From NCBI RefSeq assembly GCF_900176035.1, contig NZ_FWWT01000015.1, forward strand, positions 35,667 through 99,666: DNA of 64,000 nucleotides. The letters are read 5' to 3'. Below, piece by piece: positions 18,836-28,305 of this stretch; within the stretch, counting starts at the first letter, position 1; each line of letters starts with the position of its first letter. The position numbers were made by a program, and so were the translations under genes. Under the pieces are notes generated by a model. That model was not told the DNA's origin and did not search any database. It saw nothing but the letters and a program-made list of their open reading frames with translations. The DNA is from Desulfonispora thiosulfatigenes DSM 11270 (GTDB taxonomy: Bacteria > Bacillota > Peptococcia > Peptococcales > Desulfonisporaceae).

Positions 18836-18836
18836 T

Positions 18837-19688
18837 ATGGAACGAAATTCTAAACCGCAAACTGTAAAAGAAATATTACAGTGGGCGGTTATTTTTTTAG
18901 GTCGAGATAAAAGGCTAGAAGCAGAACTTTTACTAGCGCAGGTGCTAAATTTTTCGCGTGCAAAATTATTAGCTTATCCAGAAAAAGTTCTAAACCAAGA
19001 TGAGCTTCATAAATTTGTAGAGAGAGTAAATTTAAGAAAAGATGGCGAGCCTCTTCAGTATATTTTAGGTACCGAAGACTTTATGGGATTAGATTTTAAA
19101 GTAACTGAGAACGTTCTGATTCCTCGTTCAGATACAGAGATAATGGTAGAAAAAGTAATTGAAAATGTGGATAAAACAAAGAGTATTCGCATTTTAGATT
19201 TATGTACAGGAAGTGGCGCCATTGCAGTAAGTTTGGCTAAATATTTACCACTAAGTAAGATTACGGCTGTAGATATTTCGGCAGAAGCCCTAGATGTGGC
19301 ACGATTTAATGCTCGGGCTAATGAGGTAGATGGACAAATTAATTTTTGCCAAAGTGACCTTTTTAAAGATCTTGATCCTGAAATGAAATTTGAGATTATT
19401 GTGAGTAATCCTCCTTATATTACAAGTAGAGAAATGACAGAGTTACCTAAAGATGTGCAAAAAGAACCACATTTAGCTTTATGGGGGGGCCTAGATGGGC
19501 TGGATTTTTATAGAAGAATAGCTAAAAATTCTCCAGAATTTATTATTCCAGGGGGAGAATTATTTTTAGAAATAGGCTATAAACAGGCTTTAGAGGTTAG
19601 TAGTTTTTTACAAACAAGTGGATTTAAAAGCATAGAAGTGATTAAAGACTGGAACCAGCTTGACCGCGTAGTGTATGGGAAATATTAG
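18837..19688 (+). CDS. prmC: release factor glutamine methyltransferase
   Basis: 283 aa HemK/PrmC. It N5-methylates the GGQ glutamine of release factors. The SAM loop LDLCTGSGAIAVSLA is at about residue 120 and the NPPYI catalytic motif near residue 184; the N-terminal helical domain ends with REDGEPLQYI-like RKDGEPLQYI. It follows prfA directly. Confidence 0.96.
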   Translation: MERNSKPQTVKEILQWAVIFLGRDKRLEAELLLAQVLNFSRAKLLAYPEKVLNQDELHKFVERVNLRKDGEPLQYILGTEDFMGLDFKVTENVLIPRSDTEIMVEKVIENVDKTKSIRILDLCTGSGAIAVSLAKYLPLSKITAVDISAEALDVARFNARANEVDGQINFCQSDLFKDLDPEMKFEIIVSNPPYITSREMTELPKDVQKEPHLALWGGLDGLDFYRRIAKNSPEFIIPGGELFLEIGYKQALEVSSFLQTSGFKSIEVIKDWNQLDRVVYGKY

Positions 19689-20018
19689 CAGGGAAAGTCA
19701 GCCAAAATTTTTTTAATTACTTTTTGAAATCTTGTGCTATAATCTATATTAGAAAAGGAAGTTGGCGGTTAAGATTTTTTATGAACTAGAAAATTAAAGT
19801 AAAAGCAGGAAAAACTGTTACCCTTTAGAATTAATATTAAGAATATTAATTTAGGTGAAAATGTTACAAAAATTAGAGAAGAATAATAAGGTTATGTAAA
19901 AGTATTAAAAATATAAACAAATTAAGCAATTTAATACCTTAATAAGGAAGTGATGCTGGGGTTTTATTCTGTGCAATTATTAATTCATAGTAAGGATAAT
20001 TAAAAGGAGGAAGCTATT
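19689..20018 (+). other. 330-bp gene-free leader region before nhaA
   Basis: No reading frame with a ribosome site. It holds a loose -10-like TATAAT (19738-19743) without a good -35, a perfect AT-rich inverted repeat (TTAATATT/AATATTAA, 19831-19849), and an AGGAGG site just before the nhaA TTG. I could not fit a known ion riboswitch by eye. Confidence 0.4.
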
Positions 20019-21140
20019 TTGAATAAGTTTGTCAATTTTTTAAGAGACTATTCCATACCTTTAATCGCTGGTGTATTTGTAGCTTTAATTTGGGCTAATA
20101 CTGCACCAGAAAGTTATCACACTGTAATGGAAACAGAATTAATACTTGGAAAGGATTTTCATTTCCTTGTAAATGATATTTTTATGGCCTTTTTCTTCTC
20201 AATTGCAGCTGTAGAGATTGTCGTAAGTGTAATGAAGGGCGGAGCCCTAAACCCTGTTAAAAAAGCTATTAACCCATTATTTGCAACATTTGGTGGAGTT
20301 CTTGGACCAGTTGCGGTTTATTTCATTTTAAACCATTTCTTTGGTGCTCCAGAATTTGCTAGAGGTTGGGGTATTCCAACAGCGACTGATATCGCGCTTG
20401 CATGGTTAGTTGCTAGAGTAGTTTTTGGTGCAGGACATCCAGCAGTAAAATTCTTATTACTATTAGCTATCGTTGACGATGGCCTTGGTCTTGGAATTAT
20501 TGCTATATTCTATCCGGATCCATTACATCCAGTAGCACCTATTTATTTATTAGGAGTGCTTGGAGCGATGGTATTAGCATTTGCTCTTAAAAAGATGAAA
20601 GTGCAAAGCTATCTCCCATATATTTTTGGGGCAGGTACCTTAAGCTGGGTATGTTTACATTATGCTCATTTACATCCAGCTTTAGCCTTAGTATTTATCG
20701 TACCATTTTTACCACATGATCCTAGCGAGCCAGATAGTTCATTAATGAATTTTGAACATGCCTTTAAGCCATTTGTAGACTTTGGATTATTTTTCTTTGG
20801 ACTTTCAAATGCCGGTGTGGAACTTTCAGGTATTGGCGCATTAACTTGGATCGTTCTTTATGCCTTGATCTTTGGTAAAGTAATTGGAATCTGGGGAATG
20901 GCAAATATTGGAAAAATGCTAGGATTCCCTTTACCAGATGGTATGGGTCAAAAAGAATTAATTACCGTGGGTGTAGTAGCTGCAATGGGATTAACAGTTG
21001 CTTTATTCGTATCAGGAGCAGCCTTTGTAGACCCAGTAATTCAAGGAGCAGCGAAAATGGGAGCCTTATTTAGTGGATTTGTTGCTATTTTAGCTGTAAT
21101 TGTAGGTAAGGTATTTAATATTAAAAAAATAGAAGAATAG
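20019..21140 (+). CDS. nhaA: Na+/H+ antiporter NhaA
   Basis: 373 aa polytopic membrane protein. It exchanges internal Na+ (or Li+) for external H+, giving sodium and alkaline tolerance. Conserved ion-binding residues are visible: IPTATDIALAWL (Asp133 region of the E. coli protein) and LLAIVDDGLGLGIIA (the Asp163-Asp164 pair). TTG start with AGGAGG 8 nt upstream. Slightly shorter than E. coli NhaA, mainly at the termini. Followed by its own terminator and then by a GntR-RCK_C regulator that may control it. In the otherwise conserved prfA-to-tsaC order this pair looks inserted. Confidence 0.95.
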   Translation: MNKFVNFLRDYSIPLIAGVFVALIWANTAPESYHTVMETELILGKDFHFLVNDIFMAFFFSIAAVEIVVSVMKGGALNPVKKAINPLFATFGGVLGPVAVYFILNHFFGAPEFARGWGIPTATDIALAWLVARVVFGAGHPAVKFLLLLAIVDDGLGLGIIAIFYPDPLHPVAPIYLLGVLGAMVLAFALKKMKVQSYLPYIFGAGTLSWVCLHYAHLHPALALVFIVPFLPHDPSEPDSSLMNFEHAFKPFVDFGLFFFGLSNAGVELSGIGALTWIVLYALIFGKVIGIWGMANIGKMLGFPLPDGMGQKELITVGVVAAMGLTVALFVSGAAFVDPVIQGAAKMGALFSGFVAILAVIVGKVFNIKKIEE

Positions 21141-21177
21141 ATAAATTAATGAATAGATAAATTAATGAAAGCTATAA

Positions 21178-21217
21178 GCAGATACTACCTAGTAATTAGG
21201 TGGTTTCTGCCTTTTTT
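21178..21217 (+). terminator. intrinsic terminator after nhaA
   Basis: A long hairpin: GCAGATAC and ACCTA pair with TAGGT and GTTTCTGC with small mismatches, followed by CTTTTTT. Preceded by two copies of a 16-bp direct repeat at about 21136-21168. Confidence 0.85.
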
Positions 21218-21269
21218 ATGCTATAATTAAGAAGCTTAGGCAAATAAAAGTTCTAAGGAGAAAGTGAAA

Positions 21270-21896
21270 ATGGGAAACTATAAAGATATTAACGAAATAC
21301 CACGTTATGAACAAATAGCAGTTGATTTAGCCACAAAGGTTGCGCATCGTGATTATCCTGAAGGAACAAAGCTCTATGGTCGTTCTACCCTTGCTGGACA
21401 ATATAATGTCTCACCAGAAACTATTAGAAGAGCCGTTGCTTTATTACAAACTATGAATATCGTAGAAGTAGTGACAGGTAAAGGAATAATTGTTAAAAAT
21501 CATCATGCAGCTCTGCAATATATTGAGAGTTTTAAACAAAGAAGAGCATTAGCAGAAGCACAAGAGGAATTTTCAAAGCTTTTAAAAGAGCGAAGAGAAA
21601 TAGATATAGCAATTGAACAGCAAATTAAAAAAATAATGAATTTTAGCTCTCGTTTGGTTAATATTTTGCCAAAGGTAGAAGAAGTCGTTATCCCTGAAGA
21701 TTCTCTTTTAGTGGGTAAAAGTTTAGTAGAAGTTGATTTTCGTAGTAAAACTGATGCTACCGTTTTATCAATTGAAAGAAATGGAGCTGAGAATTTCTCA
21801 CCTGATATCAATATGCTTTTATTAGAGGGAGATGTGTTAGTGTATATTGGCCCTGAAAACTCTAAGAAAAAGGTTGAAAAGTTTGTTAATGCGTAA
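21270..21896 (+). CDS. GntR-type regulator with C-terminal RCK_C domain (BusR-like)
   Basis: 208 aa from ATG 21270, with TAAGGAG 9 nt upstream; the GTG 6 nt earlier is too close to that site. Residues 1-75 are a GntR winged helix (GTKLYGRSTLAGQYNVSPETIRRA, then a GKGIIV wing). About 85-135 is a charged coiled coil. About 135-208 is a TrkA_C/RCK_C domain (IPEDSLLVGKSLVEVDF...GDVLVYIGP). This order matches BusR, the c-di-AMP-responsive repressor of osmolyte uptake in streptococci and lactococci. Next to nhaA it probably senses c-di-AMP or an ion and controls an ion or osmolyte transporter. Confidence 0.82.
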   Translation: MGNYKDINEIPRYEQIAVDLATKVAHRDYPEGTKLYGRSTLAGQYNVSPETIRRAVALLQTMNIVEVVTGKGIIVKNHHAALQYIESFKQRRALAEAQEEFSKLLKERREIDIAIEQQIKKIMNFSSRLVNILPKVEEVVIPEDSLLVGKSLVEVDFRSKTDATVLSIERNGAENFSPDINMLLLEGDVLVYIGPENSKKKVEKFVNA

Positions 21897-21904
21897 AATA
21901 ATTT

Positions 21905-21936
21905 ATACATCCTAAATCTTTGGGATGTATTTTTTT
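21905..21936 (+). terminator. intrinsic terminator after the BusR-like gene
   Basis: ATACATCC pairs with GGATGTAT around a 10-nt loop, followed by TTTTTT. Confidence 0.85.
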
Positions 21937-21986
21937 ATGTTATAATAAATGAAAATTTGAAAAATATAATTTGGTTGGTGAAAATT

Positions 21987-23024
21987 TTGCAAACATATTA
22001 CTGGAAGACATCAGTAAAGGATCCAGATGAAAGTAGTATAGAAATAGCAGCAGATTTACTAAAAAAAGGAGAAATTATCGGTTTCCCTACTGAGACTGTG
22101 TATGGCCTCGGAGCCAATGGTCTTGATGAGAAAGCTATCGAAAAAATATACAGGGCAAAAGGCAGGCCCAGTGATAATCCTTTAATCTTACATATAGATT
22201 CTGAAGAAATGTTAAAAACTTTAGTCACTACGATTTCAGCTGAAACTAAAAAAATTATCAGGGAATTTTGGCCAGGTCCTTTAACCTTAGTATTACCAAA
22301 ATCTAAAATAGTTCCTTCCATTATAACAGCAGGATTAGACACGGTGGCGGTAAGAATGCCAGCCCATAAGGTTGCGTTAAAATTAATTAAAAAAACAGGA
22401 TTACCCATAGCGGCGCCAAGTGCAAATTTGTCAGGAAAGCCTAGTCCTACAACAGCAGAGCATGTATGGCATGATTTAGCAGGAAAAATTGCAGGAATCA
22501 TTGATGCAGGCCCTACGGGTATAGGTGTGGAATCAACGGTATTAGATTTAAGTGGGGAAATACCGACAATTTTAAGACCAGGAGGGGTTACTAGGGAGCA
22601 GCTCCGCTCTTTAATTGGAAGAGTAGAATATGACCCCGCCCTAAAGAATAAAGATGAACTTCCAAGATCTCCAGGAATGAAATATACCCATTATTCTCCA
22701 GATGCAGAAGTGATTTTAGTTTCGGATATTGCGAAATTACACGATTGTGCCCAGGAAGATATATCTAAAGGGTTAAAAGTAGGCTTGATGATTTCTGAAG
22801 AAGGTCATAAGGAAATAAAGGACAATATAAGTAAAGAAGTAAAAATAGAGAAATTAGGCTCAAGGAAAAGGTTAGAAGAAGCCACAGCACAGGTTTATGG
22901 GGCACTAAGAAAATTAGATGGGGAAAAGGTAAATATTATTTATGTAGAAATGTTCCCAGAAGAAGGAATTGGAGTAGCCTTAATGAATAGATTAATAAAA
23001 GCTGCAGGGGAGAAACAAGTATAA
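21987..23024 (+). CDS. tsaC: threonylcarbamoyl-AMP synthase, Sua5/YwlC type
   Basis: 345 aa from TTG 21987, after GGTGA. Makes the threonylcarbamoyl-adenylate used for t6A37 of ANN-decoding tRNAs. YrdC domain at residues 1-200: IIGFPTETVYGLGANG, YRAKGRPSDNPLILHI, and AAPSANLSGKPSPTTA. The C-terminal Sua5 domain (about 215-345) is complete, as in B. subtilis YwlC. It sits at the ywlC position of the conserved ywl gene order. Confidence 0.94.
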   Translation: MQTYYWKTSVKDPDESSIEIAADLLKKGEIIGFPTETVYGLGANGLDEKAIEKIYRAKGRPSDNPLILHIDSEEMLKTLVTTISAETKKIIREFWPGPLTLVLPKSKIVPSIITAGLDTVAVRMPAHKVALKLIKKTGLPIAAPSANLSGKPSPTTAEHVWHDLAGKIAGIIDAGPTGIGVESTVLDLSGEIPTILRPGGVTREQLRSLIGRVEYDPALKNKDELPRSPGMKYTHYSPDAEVILVSDIAKLHDCAQEDISKGLKVGLMISEEGHKEIKDNISKEVKIEKLGSRKRLEEATAQVYGALRKLDGEKVNIIYVEMFPEEGIGVALMNRLIKAAGEKQV

Positions 23025-23079
23025 ATAATTTTGGGTTTTTAACATACACTATGCAAGAGACTATTTCTAGGAGGTAACT

Positions 23080-23628
23080 ATGGATTTACCAGCAATTTTC
23101 ATCGTATCTATCGCCCTTGGAATCGATGCATTTTCTCTTTCTTTAGGAATTGGATTAAGTGGAGTAAAAAGAAAGCAAGTTTATTTAGTTTCTATTGTAG
23201 TAGCTATTTTTCATATAATTATGCCTTTAATTGGTTTATATTTAGGCATGACTTTAGGAAACTTTGTAGGGCCAATTGCAGGAAAGATTGGTGCTTTAGT
23301 TTTAATTTTTATCGGAGCCCAGGCTATCTGGAAAAAATGGCGTTCTCGTAATGAAGCTGAGAATAATAGTATAATATCTATAAATCATCCCTTAGGTTTA
23401 ATCTTAATGGCGATTAGCGTATCTCTTGATGCCCTTACGGTAGGATTTGGCCTGGGTACTCTTAGGGTAGATTTAACCTTAACCGTAATAATTATGGGAG
23501 CAGTAGCAGGAATCATGACCTTTATGGGATTAATCTTTGGGAAAAAGTTAAATCATAGCTTTGGAGAAAAGGCAGAGTTAGTAGGAAGTCTTATTTTAAT
23601 TATTATTGGAATAAGGTTATTATTTTAA
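23080..23628 (+). CDS. mntP: manganese efflux pump MntP
   Basis: 182 aa with six membrane segments, two tandem repeats of three. Conserved acidic membrane motifs ALGIDAFSLSLGIG and SVSLDALTVGFGLG match MntP (DUF204). An AGGAGG site precedes ATG. No yybP-ykoY-like manganese riboswitch fits in the 55-bp gap upstream. Order tsaC-mntP-ywlE-rpiB-ywlG-glyA matches B. subtilis. Confidence 0.93.
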   Translation: MDLPAIFIVSIALGIDAFSLSLGIGLSGVKRKQVYLVSIVVAIFHIIMPLIGLYLGMTLGNFVGPIAGKIGALVLIFIGAQAIWKKWRSRNEAENNSIISINHPLGLILMAISVSLDALTVGFGLGTLRVDLTLTVIIMGAVAGIMTFMGLIFGKKLNHSFGEKAELVGSLILIIIGIRLLF

Positions 23629-23649
23629 TTAACGACAGGGGGTATAAAT

Positions 23650-24108
23650 ATGAAGAAAGTTTTATTTATTTGTACAGGTAACACCTGTAGGAGCAGTATG
23701 GCAGAAGCAATTGCAAAAAAAATAATTTCAGAAAATGCAGAATTTGAAAATATATTAGTAGCTTCTGCTGGTGTTTATGCCCTAGCAGGAGATAAGGCAA
23801 ATGATCACGCGATTATAGTTGCTCATGAAAATGGAGCAAATTTAGAGAATCATATGGCCCAATTACTTAGTCACGAATTAATCAAAGAAGCAGATTTTAT
23901 TTTTACAATGACAAGCTCTCATAAAGGACAAGTCCTAGCTATGTATCCTGAAGCAGAGCATAAGACGTTTTTATTAAAGGAATATGCAAATGACCCGACC
24001 CTTGAAGTAATGGATCCTTTTGGACAATCTTTAGAGGTATATCGGCAAACTTATCAGGAATTAAGTAATTTAATTTCGGAAATTCTGCCTAAGGTTCAGG
24101 GGCTTTAA
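23650..24108 (+). CDS. ywlE: protein-arginine phosphatase YwlE (low-Mr PTP family)
   Basis: 152 aa low-molecular-weight phosphatase. The P-loop is CTGNTCRSS at residues 8-16 (C-x5-R-S), and the acid/base loop is MDPFGQSLEVY near residue 118. Thr in the CTGNTCR position, rather than Ile or Leu of tyrosine phosphatases, is the specificity residue known in B. subtilis YwlE for phosphoarginine. It probably opposes an McsB-type arginine kinase elsewhere. Synteny supports the ywlE assignment. Confidence 0.88.
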   Translation: MKKVLFICTGNTCRSSMAEAIAKKIISENAEFENILVASAGVYALAGDKANDHAIIVAHENGANLENHMAQLLSHELIKEADFIFTMTSSHKGQVLAMYPEAEHKTFLLKEYANDPTLEVMDPFGQSLEVYRQTYQELSNLISEILPKVQGL

Positions 24109-24112
24109 AGGA

Positions 24113-24298
24113 AGAAAGGTGAATTTATTATAGGCGCTACGCACGCTCGGTCAAAAAAAGGAAGGAGCTCCAGTAATTGCAGGAAACCCTTAAACTCGCT
24201 ATCGCTCAAACAGTAAGGGCTTCTTATCTGCAATTACCTCCGCTCTTTTTATTTAATCTCGCTAATAGCTTCGCTTATAATAATAAATTCACCTTTTT
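24113..24298. repeat. dispersed long-hairpin element, copy A (inverse orientation)
   Basis: About 185 bp directly after ywlE. Outer inverted repeats AAAGGTGAATTTATTATA (left) and its complement (right end near 24298), inner stem AGTAATTGCAG / CTGCAATTAC plus CCTTA/TAAGG, and an apical core at 24193-24213 that is the reverse complement of the core in copies B and C (TGTTTGAGCGATAGCGAG). No coding potential. Confidence 0.85.
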
Positions 24299-24385
24299 AT
24301 AATTGGAAGCTTGTTTCAAGTTCATTTTTGTATAATAACTTAGTTTTTACAGTTTACCTTTCTAAAGGTTTCTTAGATGATTACT

Positions 24386-24564
24386 AAGACTATTTGTTAT
24401 TATAAGTGGAAAAATTGCGAGTTCAAATCAAAAAGCGTAGGTAGCTTTAGATAAGAATGGATCCGCTGTTTGAGCGATAGCGAGTTCGGGCCATTCCTAA
24501 AGCTATCGGAGCTTATTCCGTTTAACTGTCCGAGCTTTTTGGAACGTTGATAACAAATTGTCTT
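24386..24564. repeat. dispersed long-hairpin element, copy B
   Basis: About 180 bp upstream of rpiB. Terminal repeats AAGACTATTTGTTAT and a 14/15 complementary right end. The inner stem TAGCTTTAG..GAATGG pairs with CCATTCCTAAAGCTA. The apical core TGTTTGAGCGATAGCGAG is at 24467-24484. Stem sequence differs from copies A and C but stays paired. Confidence 0.87.
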
Positions 24565-24639
24565 TCCTTTTATTTAAACTTAGGCAGGATAATTCGTGTT
24601 ATTATGGTAATATATATAAACAATATTAGGAGTGATAAA

Positions 24640-25079
24640 ATGAAAGTAGCTTTAGGATCAGATCATGGTGGCTTTGCTTTAAAAGAAGAAATAAAAAATA
24701 CTTAGAAGAAAAAAACATAGAATATAAAGATTTTGGCACAAATAATACAGATTCATGTGATTATCCGGATATTGCCTTGCCTCTTGCAAATGAAGTTGCG
24801 GCAGGAAATTTTGACCGTGGCATTTTAATTTGTGGCACAGGTATTGGTATCGGCATAGCAGCTAATAAGGTAAAAGGTATAAGGGCAGCTTTATGTCATG
24901 ACACTTTTTCGGCACATGCTAGTAGAGAACATAATGACGCTAATATTCTAACAATGGGTGAAAGGGTAATCGGAAAAGGATTAGCTATGGATATCGTTGA
25001 TATTTGGCTACAGACCGAATTCACTGCTGGACGTCATCAAAATAGAGTAGATAAAATTTCAGAAATTGAAAAGGCTTAA
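24640..25079 (+). pseudogene. rpiB: ribose-5-phosphate isomerase B, frameshifted
   Basis: Start ATG 24640 with TTAGGAG. It encodes KVALGSDHGGFALKEEIK, then hits a stop after a run of six A (24693-24698). Adding one A restores KKYLEEKNIEYKDFG and continues in the next frame through CDYPDIALPLANEVA, GILICGTGIGIGIAANK with the catalytic Cys, and HASREHNDANILTMGER to the normal end: about 146 aa in total. It interconverts ribose 5-phosphate and ribulose 5-phosphate. Only one base is wrong and the rest is well conserved, so a sequencing error, a very recent mutation or rescue by slippage on the A run are all possible. Confidence 0.9.
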
Positions 25080-25190
25080 AATTTACAAGTAGGGGTTATT
25101 AACGTTTAAGTATTTGAATTTTCAAGTATTTAGATGTGTAGTTTTGGAGTTTGTTTTAAAATTAATAATTATTTTACGGGGGTGTACCAA

Positions 25191-25739
25191 ATGATTGACT
25201 TAAAGGCAATTGAGGAAAATACCAAAAATGCTGTAGAGGAATTATTAGAGGTAGCAAAATTAGAAAAAGGACAAATTTTCGTGGTGGGTTGTAGTACCAG
25301 TGAAGTGGCAGGGTCACATATTGGGTCATCAGGGAGCCTGGAAATTGGCGAGGCAATTTTTAATGGATTATATCCTCCTTTAAAGGAAAGAGGAATCCAC
25401 CTAGCTGTACAGTGCTGTGAACATTTAAATAGAGCATTAGTAGTGGATAAAGAAATGGTAGAAAAGTTTAATTTAGAACAAGTAACTGTTTTCCCTCATC
25501 AAAAAGCAGGGGGATCCTTTGCCACTTATGTATTTCATAAACTAGAAAATAGCGTGATGGTTGAACATATTAAAGCTCATGCAGGAATTGATATTGGAGA
25601 TGCGTTAATTGGAATGCATTTAAAACATGTAGCCGTTCCTGTAAGATTAAAAGTAAAAACAATTGGTGAGGGACATGTAACAGCAGCACGAGTACGTCCT
25701 AAATTAATTGGAGGCGAAAGAGCTAAATATTGTTTATAG
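25191..25739 (+). CDS. ywlG: DUF436 / TIGR01440 family protein (YwlG)
   Basis: 182 aa from ATG 25191 after GGGGGTG; the earlier in-frame start lacks a site. Conserved blocks are VVGCSTSEVAGSHIGSSGS, AVQCCEHLNRALV, and the C-terminal DIGDALIGMHLKHVAVPVR with the GEGHVTAARVRPKLIGGERA tail. Function is unknown although the family is widespread in Firmicutes between rpiB and glyA, as here. Confidence 0.92.
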   Translation: MIDLKAIEENTKNAVEELLEVAKLEKGQIFVVGCSTSEVAGSHIGSSGSLEIGEAIFNGLYPPLKERGIHLAVQCCEHLNRALVVDKEMVEKFNLEQVTVFPHQKAGGSFATYVFHKLENSVMVEHIKAHAGIDIGDALIGMHLKHVAVPVRLKVKTIGEGHVTAARVRPKLIGGERAKYCL

Positions 25740-25769
25740 GTGAATAATAATTTAAAAGAGGTGGATAAT

Positions 25770-27008
25770 ATGGATAGTATTAAAGAATTTATAGCTCCTT
25801 TAGATCCTGAAGTAGCTGAAGCGATCAAAAAAGAAGAAAAACGTCAGTTCGAGAAAATTGAGTTAATTGCATCAGAGAACTTTGTAAGTGATGCTGTAAT
25901 GGCTGCGCAGGGGTCTGCATTAACTAATAAATATGCAGAAGGTTATCCAGGAAAAAGATATTATGGTGGATGTGAACATGTTGATGTCGTGGAAGATTTA
26001 GCAAGAGATAGAGCTAAAAAACTATTTGGTGCTGAACATGCAAACGTTCAACCACATTCAGGGGCAAATGCTAATACAGCTGTTTATTTTGCTATGTTAA
26101 AGCCAGGGGATACAGTTTTAGGTATGAATTTAAGTCATGGCGGACATTTAACTCATGGTAGCCCTGTAAATATCTCAGGAGTATACTTTAATTTCTGTGA
26201 ATATGGTGTAAGTAAAGATAATGAAACAATTGATTATGAAGAAGTTTTAGCAAAGGCTAAAGAAGTTAAGCCTAAAATGATAGTAGCAGGAGCTAGTGCA
26301 TATGCTAGAACAATTGATTTTGCTAAATTTAGAGAAATAGCTGATGAAGTAGGAGCATATTTAATGGTAGATATGGCTCATATTGCTGGTCTTGTAGCAG
26401 CTGGACTTCATCCAAACCCAGTACCTCATGCACACTTTGTAACTACTACTACTCATAAAACCTTAAGAGGACCTCGTGGTGGTATGATTCTTTGTAAAGA
26501 AGAGTTTGCAAAGCAAATTGATAAGGCAATCTTCCCTGGAATTCAAGGTGGACCACTTATGCATATAATTGCTGCAAAGGCAGTAGCTTTTTACGAAGCT
26601 TTACAACCAGAGTTTACTAATTACCAAAAGAGAATAATTTCAAATGCTACAGCTTTAGCTAATGCATTAAAAGATAATGGTTTTAGAATTGTTTCAGGTG
26701 GTACAGATAATCACTTAATGTTGATTGATCTTCAAGATAAAGGTTTAACCGGTAAAGAAGCCGAAAAAATGTTAGATGAAGCAGGAGTAACAGCAAATAA
26801 AAACACTATACCTTTTGATCCACAAAGTCCATTTGTAACAAGTGGTATTAGAATTGGAACCCCAGCTGTAACTACAAGAGGAATGGGACCAGAAGATATG
26901 GTGAAGATAGCTGAAATCTTTAATTTAGTTTTAATACAAAAGGATAATGAAAAGGCTAGCAAAAAAGTACTTGAGCTTACATCAGGCTTTCCATTATTTA
27001 AATACTAA
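25770..27008 (+). CDS. glyA: serine hydroxymethyltransferase
   Basis: 412 aa from ATG 25770 after AAAGAGGTGG. PLP enzyme converting serine and tetrahydrofolate to glycine and methylene-THF. Motifs are [42 protein letters not shown], and [14 protein letters not shown], whose lysine binds PLP. Full length. Confidence 0.97.
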   Translation: MDSIKEFIAPLDPEVAEAIKKEEKRQFEKIELIASENFVSDAVMAAQGSALTNKYAEGYPGKRYYGGCEHVDVVEDLARDRAKKLFGAEHANVQPHSGANANTAVYFAMLKPGDTVLGMNLSHGGHLTHGSPVNISGVYFNFCEYGVSKDNETIDYEEVLAKAKEVKPKMIVAGASAYARTIDFAKFREIADEVGAYLMVDMAHIAGLVAAGLHPNPVPHAHFVTTTTHKTLRGPRGGMILCKEEFAKQIDKAIFPGIQGGPLMHIIAAKAVAFYEALQPEFTNYQKRIISNATALANALKDNGFRIVSGGTDNHLMLIDLQDKGLTGKEAEKMLDEAGVTANKNTIPFDPQSPFVTSGIRIGTPAVTTRGMGPEDMVKIAEIFNLVLIQKDNEKASKKVLELTSGFPLFKY

Positions 27009-27056
27009 TTTATAATAGACATAATCTTGGTTTTTCAAAATAGGAGGCTTTTTTTA

Positions 27057-27686
27057 ATGGCAAAAGTACATATTTTAGATCATCCCTTAATTCAACATAA
27101 ACTTACATTTATTAGAGACAAAAATACAGGTTCAAAAGAATTTAGAGAACTTGTCGAAGAAGTATCTATGCTGATGGCTTATGAAGTTACACGTGATTTT
27201 GCACTTAAAGATATTGAAATCGAAACACCAGTTACGACAACAAAAGGACAAGTAATCGCAGGACGTAAAGTAGTAATTGTACCAATTTTAAGAGCAGGAA
27301 TTGGGATGGTTAGCGGAATGGTAAATCTTATTCCAGCTGCTAAAGTAGGACATATCGGTTTATATCGTGATCCAGAAACATTACAGCCTGTTGAATATTA
27401 TTGCAAACTTCCATCTGATTTAAATGAAAGAGAATTAATCGTTATTGATCCTATGCTTGCCACAGGTGGATCAGCTTCAGCTGCAATTAAATTTTTAAAA
27501 GATCGTAAAGTAAAAAATATAAAATTAGTATGCTTATTAGCAGCTCCTGAAGGAATTAAAAAGGTGCAAGAAGAACATCCAGACGTAGATATCTATTTAG
27601 CAGCAGTAGATGAAAAGCTAGACGATCACGGATATATCGTACCAGGCTTAGGCGATGCTGGAGACAGGCTCTTTGGTACAAAGTAA
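27057..27686 (+). CDS. upp: uracil phosphoribosyltransferase
   Basis: 209 aa from ATG 27057, with AGGAGG 9 nt upstream. Converts uracil and PRPP to UMP. The PRPP-binding loop is [16 protein letters not shown] and the uracil-binding C-terminus reads [19 protein letters not shown]. Position after glyA and before the ATP synthase operon is the usual Firmicute order. Confidence 0.97.
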   Translation: MAKVHILDHPLIQHKLTFIRDKNTGSKEFRELVEEVSMLMAYEVTRDFALKDIEIETPVTTTKGQVIAGRKVVIVPILRAGIGMVSGMVNLIPAAKVGHIGLYRDPETLQPVEYYCKLPSDLNERELIVIDPMLATGGSASAAIKFLKDRKVKNIKLVCLLAAPEGIKKVQEEHPDVDIYLAAVDEKLDDHGYIVPGLGDAGDRLFGTK

Positions 27687-27698
27687 GGAGAGAAGGTA

Positions 27699-28154
27699 AT
27701 GCGTCCAAGCTGGAATGAATATTTTATGGAGATTACCGAAGTAGTAGCAAAAAGATCAACATGCCTGCGGAGAAAAGTAGGCGCAGTTTTAGTAAAAGAT
27801 AAAAGAATTTTAGCAACGGGCTATAACGGAGCTCCAAAAAAACTGGAGCACTGCGAAAACCTAGGCTGCCTGAGAGAAGAAATGTCAGTACCTAGTGGAC
27901 AGCGACACGAACTATGTAGAGCCATCCATGCCGAACAAAACGCAATAATCCAAGCAGCTACTCATGGCATTCAAATTGAAGGAGCAATCCTTTATAGCAC
28001 AACATTTCCCTGCGTTTTATGCAGTAAAATGCTGATAAATGCCGGAATAACAAAAATAGTTTATCAAGGAAACTACCCCGATGAACTAGCAAAAATACTC
28101 CTAAAGGAAGCAGGAGTAGAAATCGAGCATTATGAAAAAGATCTTAAACCATAA
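27699..28154 (+). CDS. dCMP deaminase (ComEB-like)
   Basis: 151 aa zinc deaminase. HAEQNAI (zinc His and catalytic Glu, about residue 71) and [10 protein letters not shown] (two zinc cysteines) are complete, and the N-terminal insert [10 protein letters not shown] carries extra cysteine/glutamate residues typical of dCMP deaminases. Supplies dUMP for thymidylate synthesis. It follows upp by 12 nt, making a small pyrimidine unit. Confidence 0.93.
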   Translation: MRPSWNEYFMEITEVVAKRSTCLRRKVGAVLVKDKRILATGYNGAPKKLEHCENLGCLREEMSVPSGQRHELCRAIHAEQNAIIQAATHGIQIEGAILYSTTFPCVLCSKMLINAGITKIVYQGNYPDELAKILLKEAGVEIEHYEKDLKP

Positions 28155-28165
28155 ACTATAATAAA

Positions 28166-28264
28166 CAAAAGCTATATCAAAAACGAAAAAACGAAAATAA
28201 AAACAAAAACAAAAACGAAAACAAAAACAATAACAAAAAAAGAAAACAAAAACAAAAATGGCAA
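28166..28264. repeat. low-complexity A/C-rich tract
   Basis: About 100 bp almost entirely of AAAAC/AAAAAC/AAAACG repeats with hardly any T on the plus strand, right after the dCMP deaminase gene. No supported reading frame. Confidence 0.7.
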
Positions 28265-28305
28265 CAAACAAAATAATTAATACCTACAAAATATTAAGGA
28301 CAAAT

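Noticed and set aside
23025..23079. Manganese (yybP-ykoY) riboswitch before mntP
   Set aside because: Only 55 bp separates tsaC and mntP, too short for the element.
28166..28264. Lys/Asn-rich small peptide gene in the A/C tract
   Set aside because: No ribosome site or conserved frame; better explained as simple-sequence DNA.
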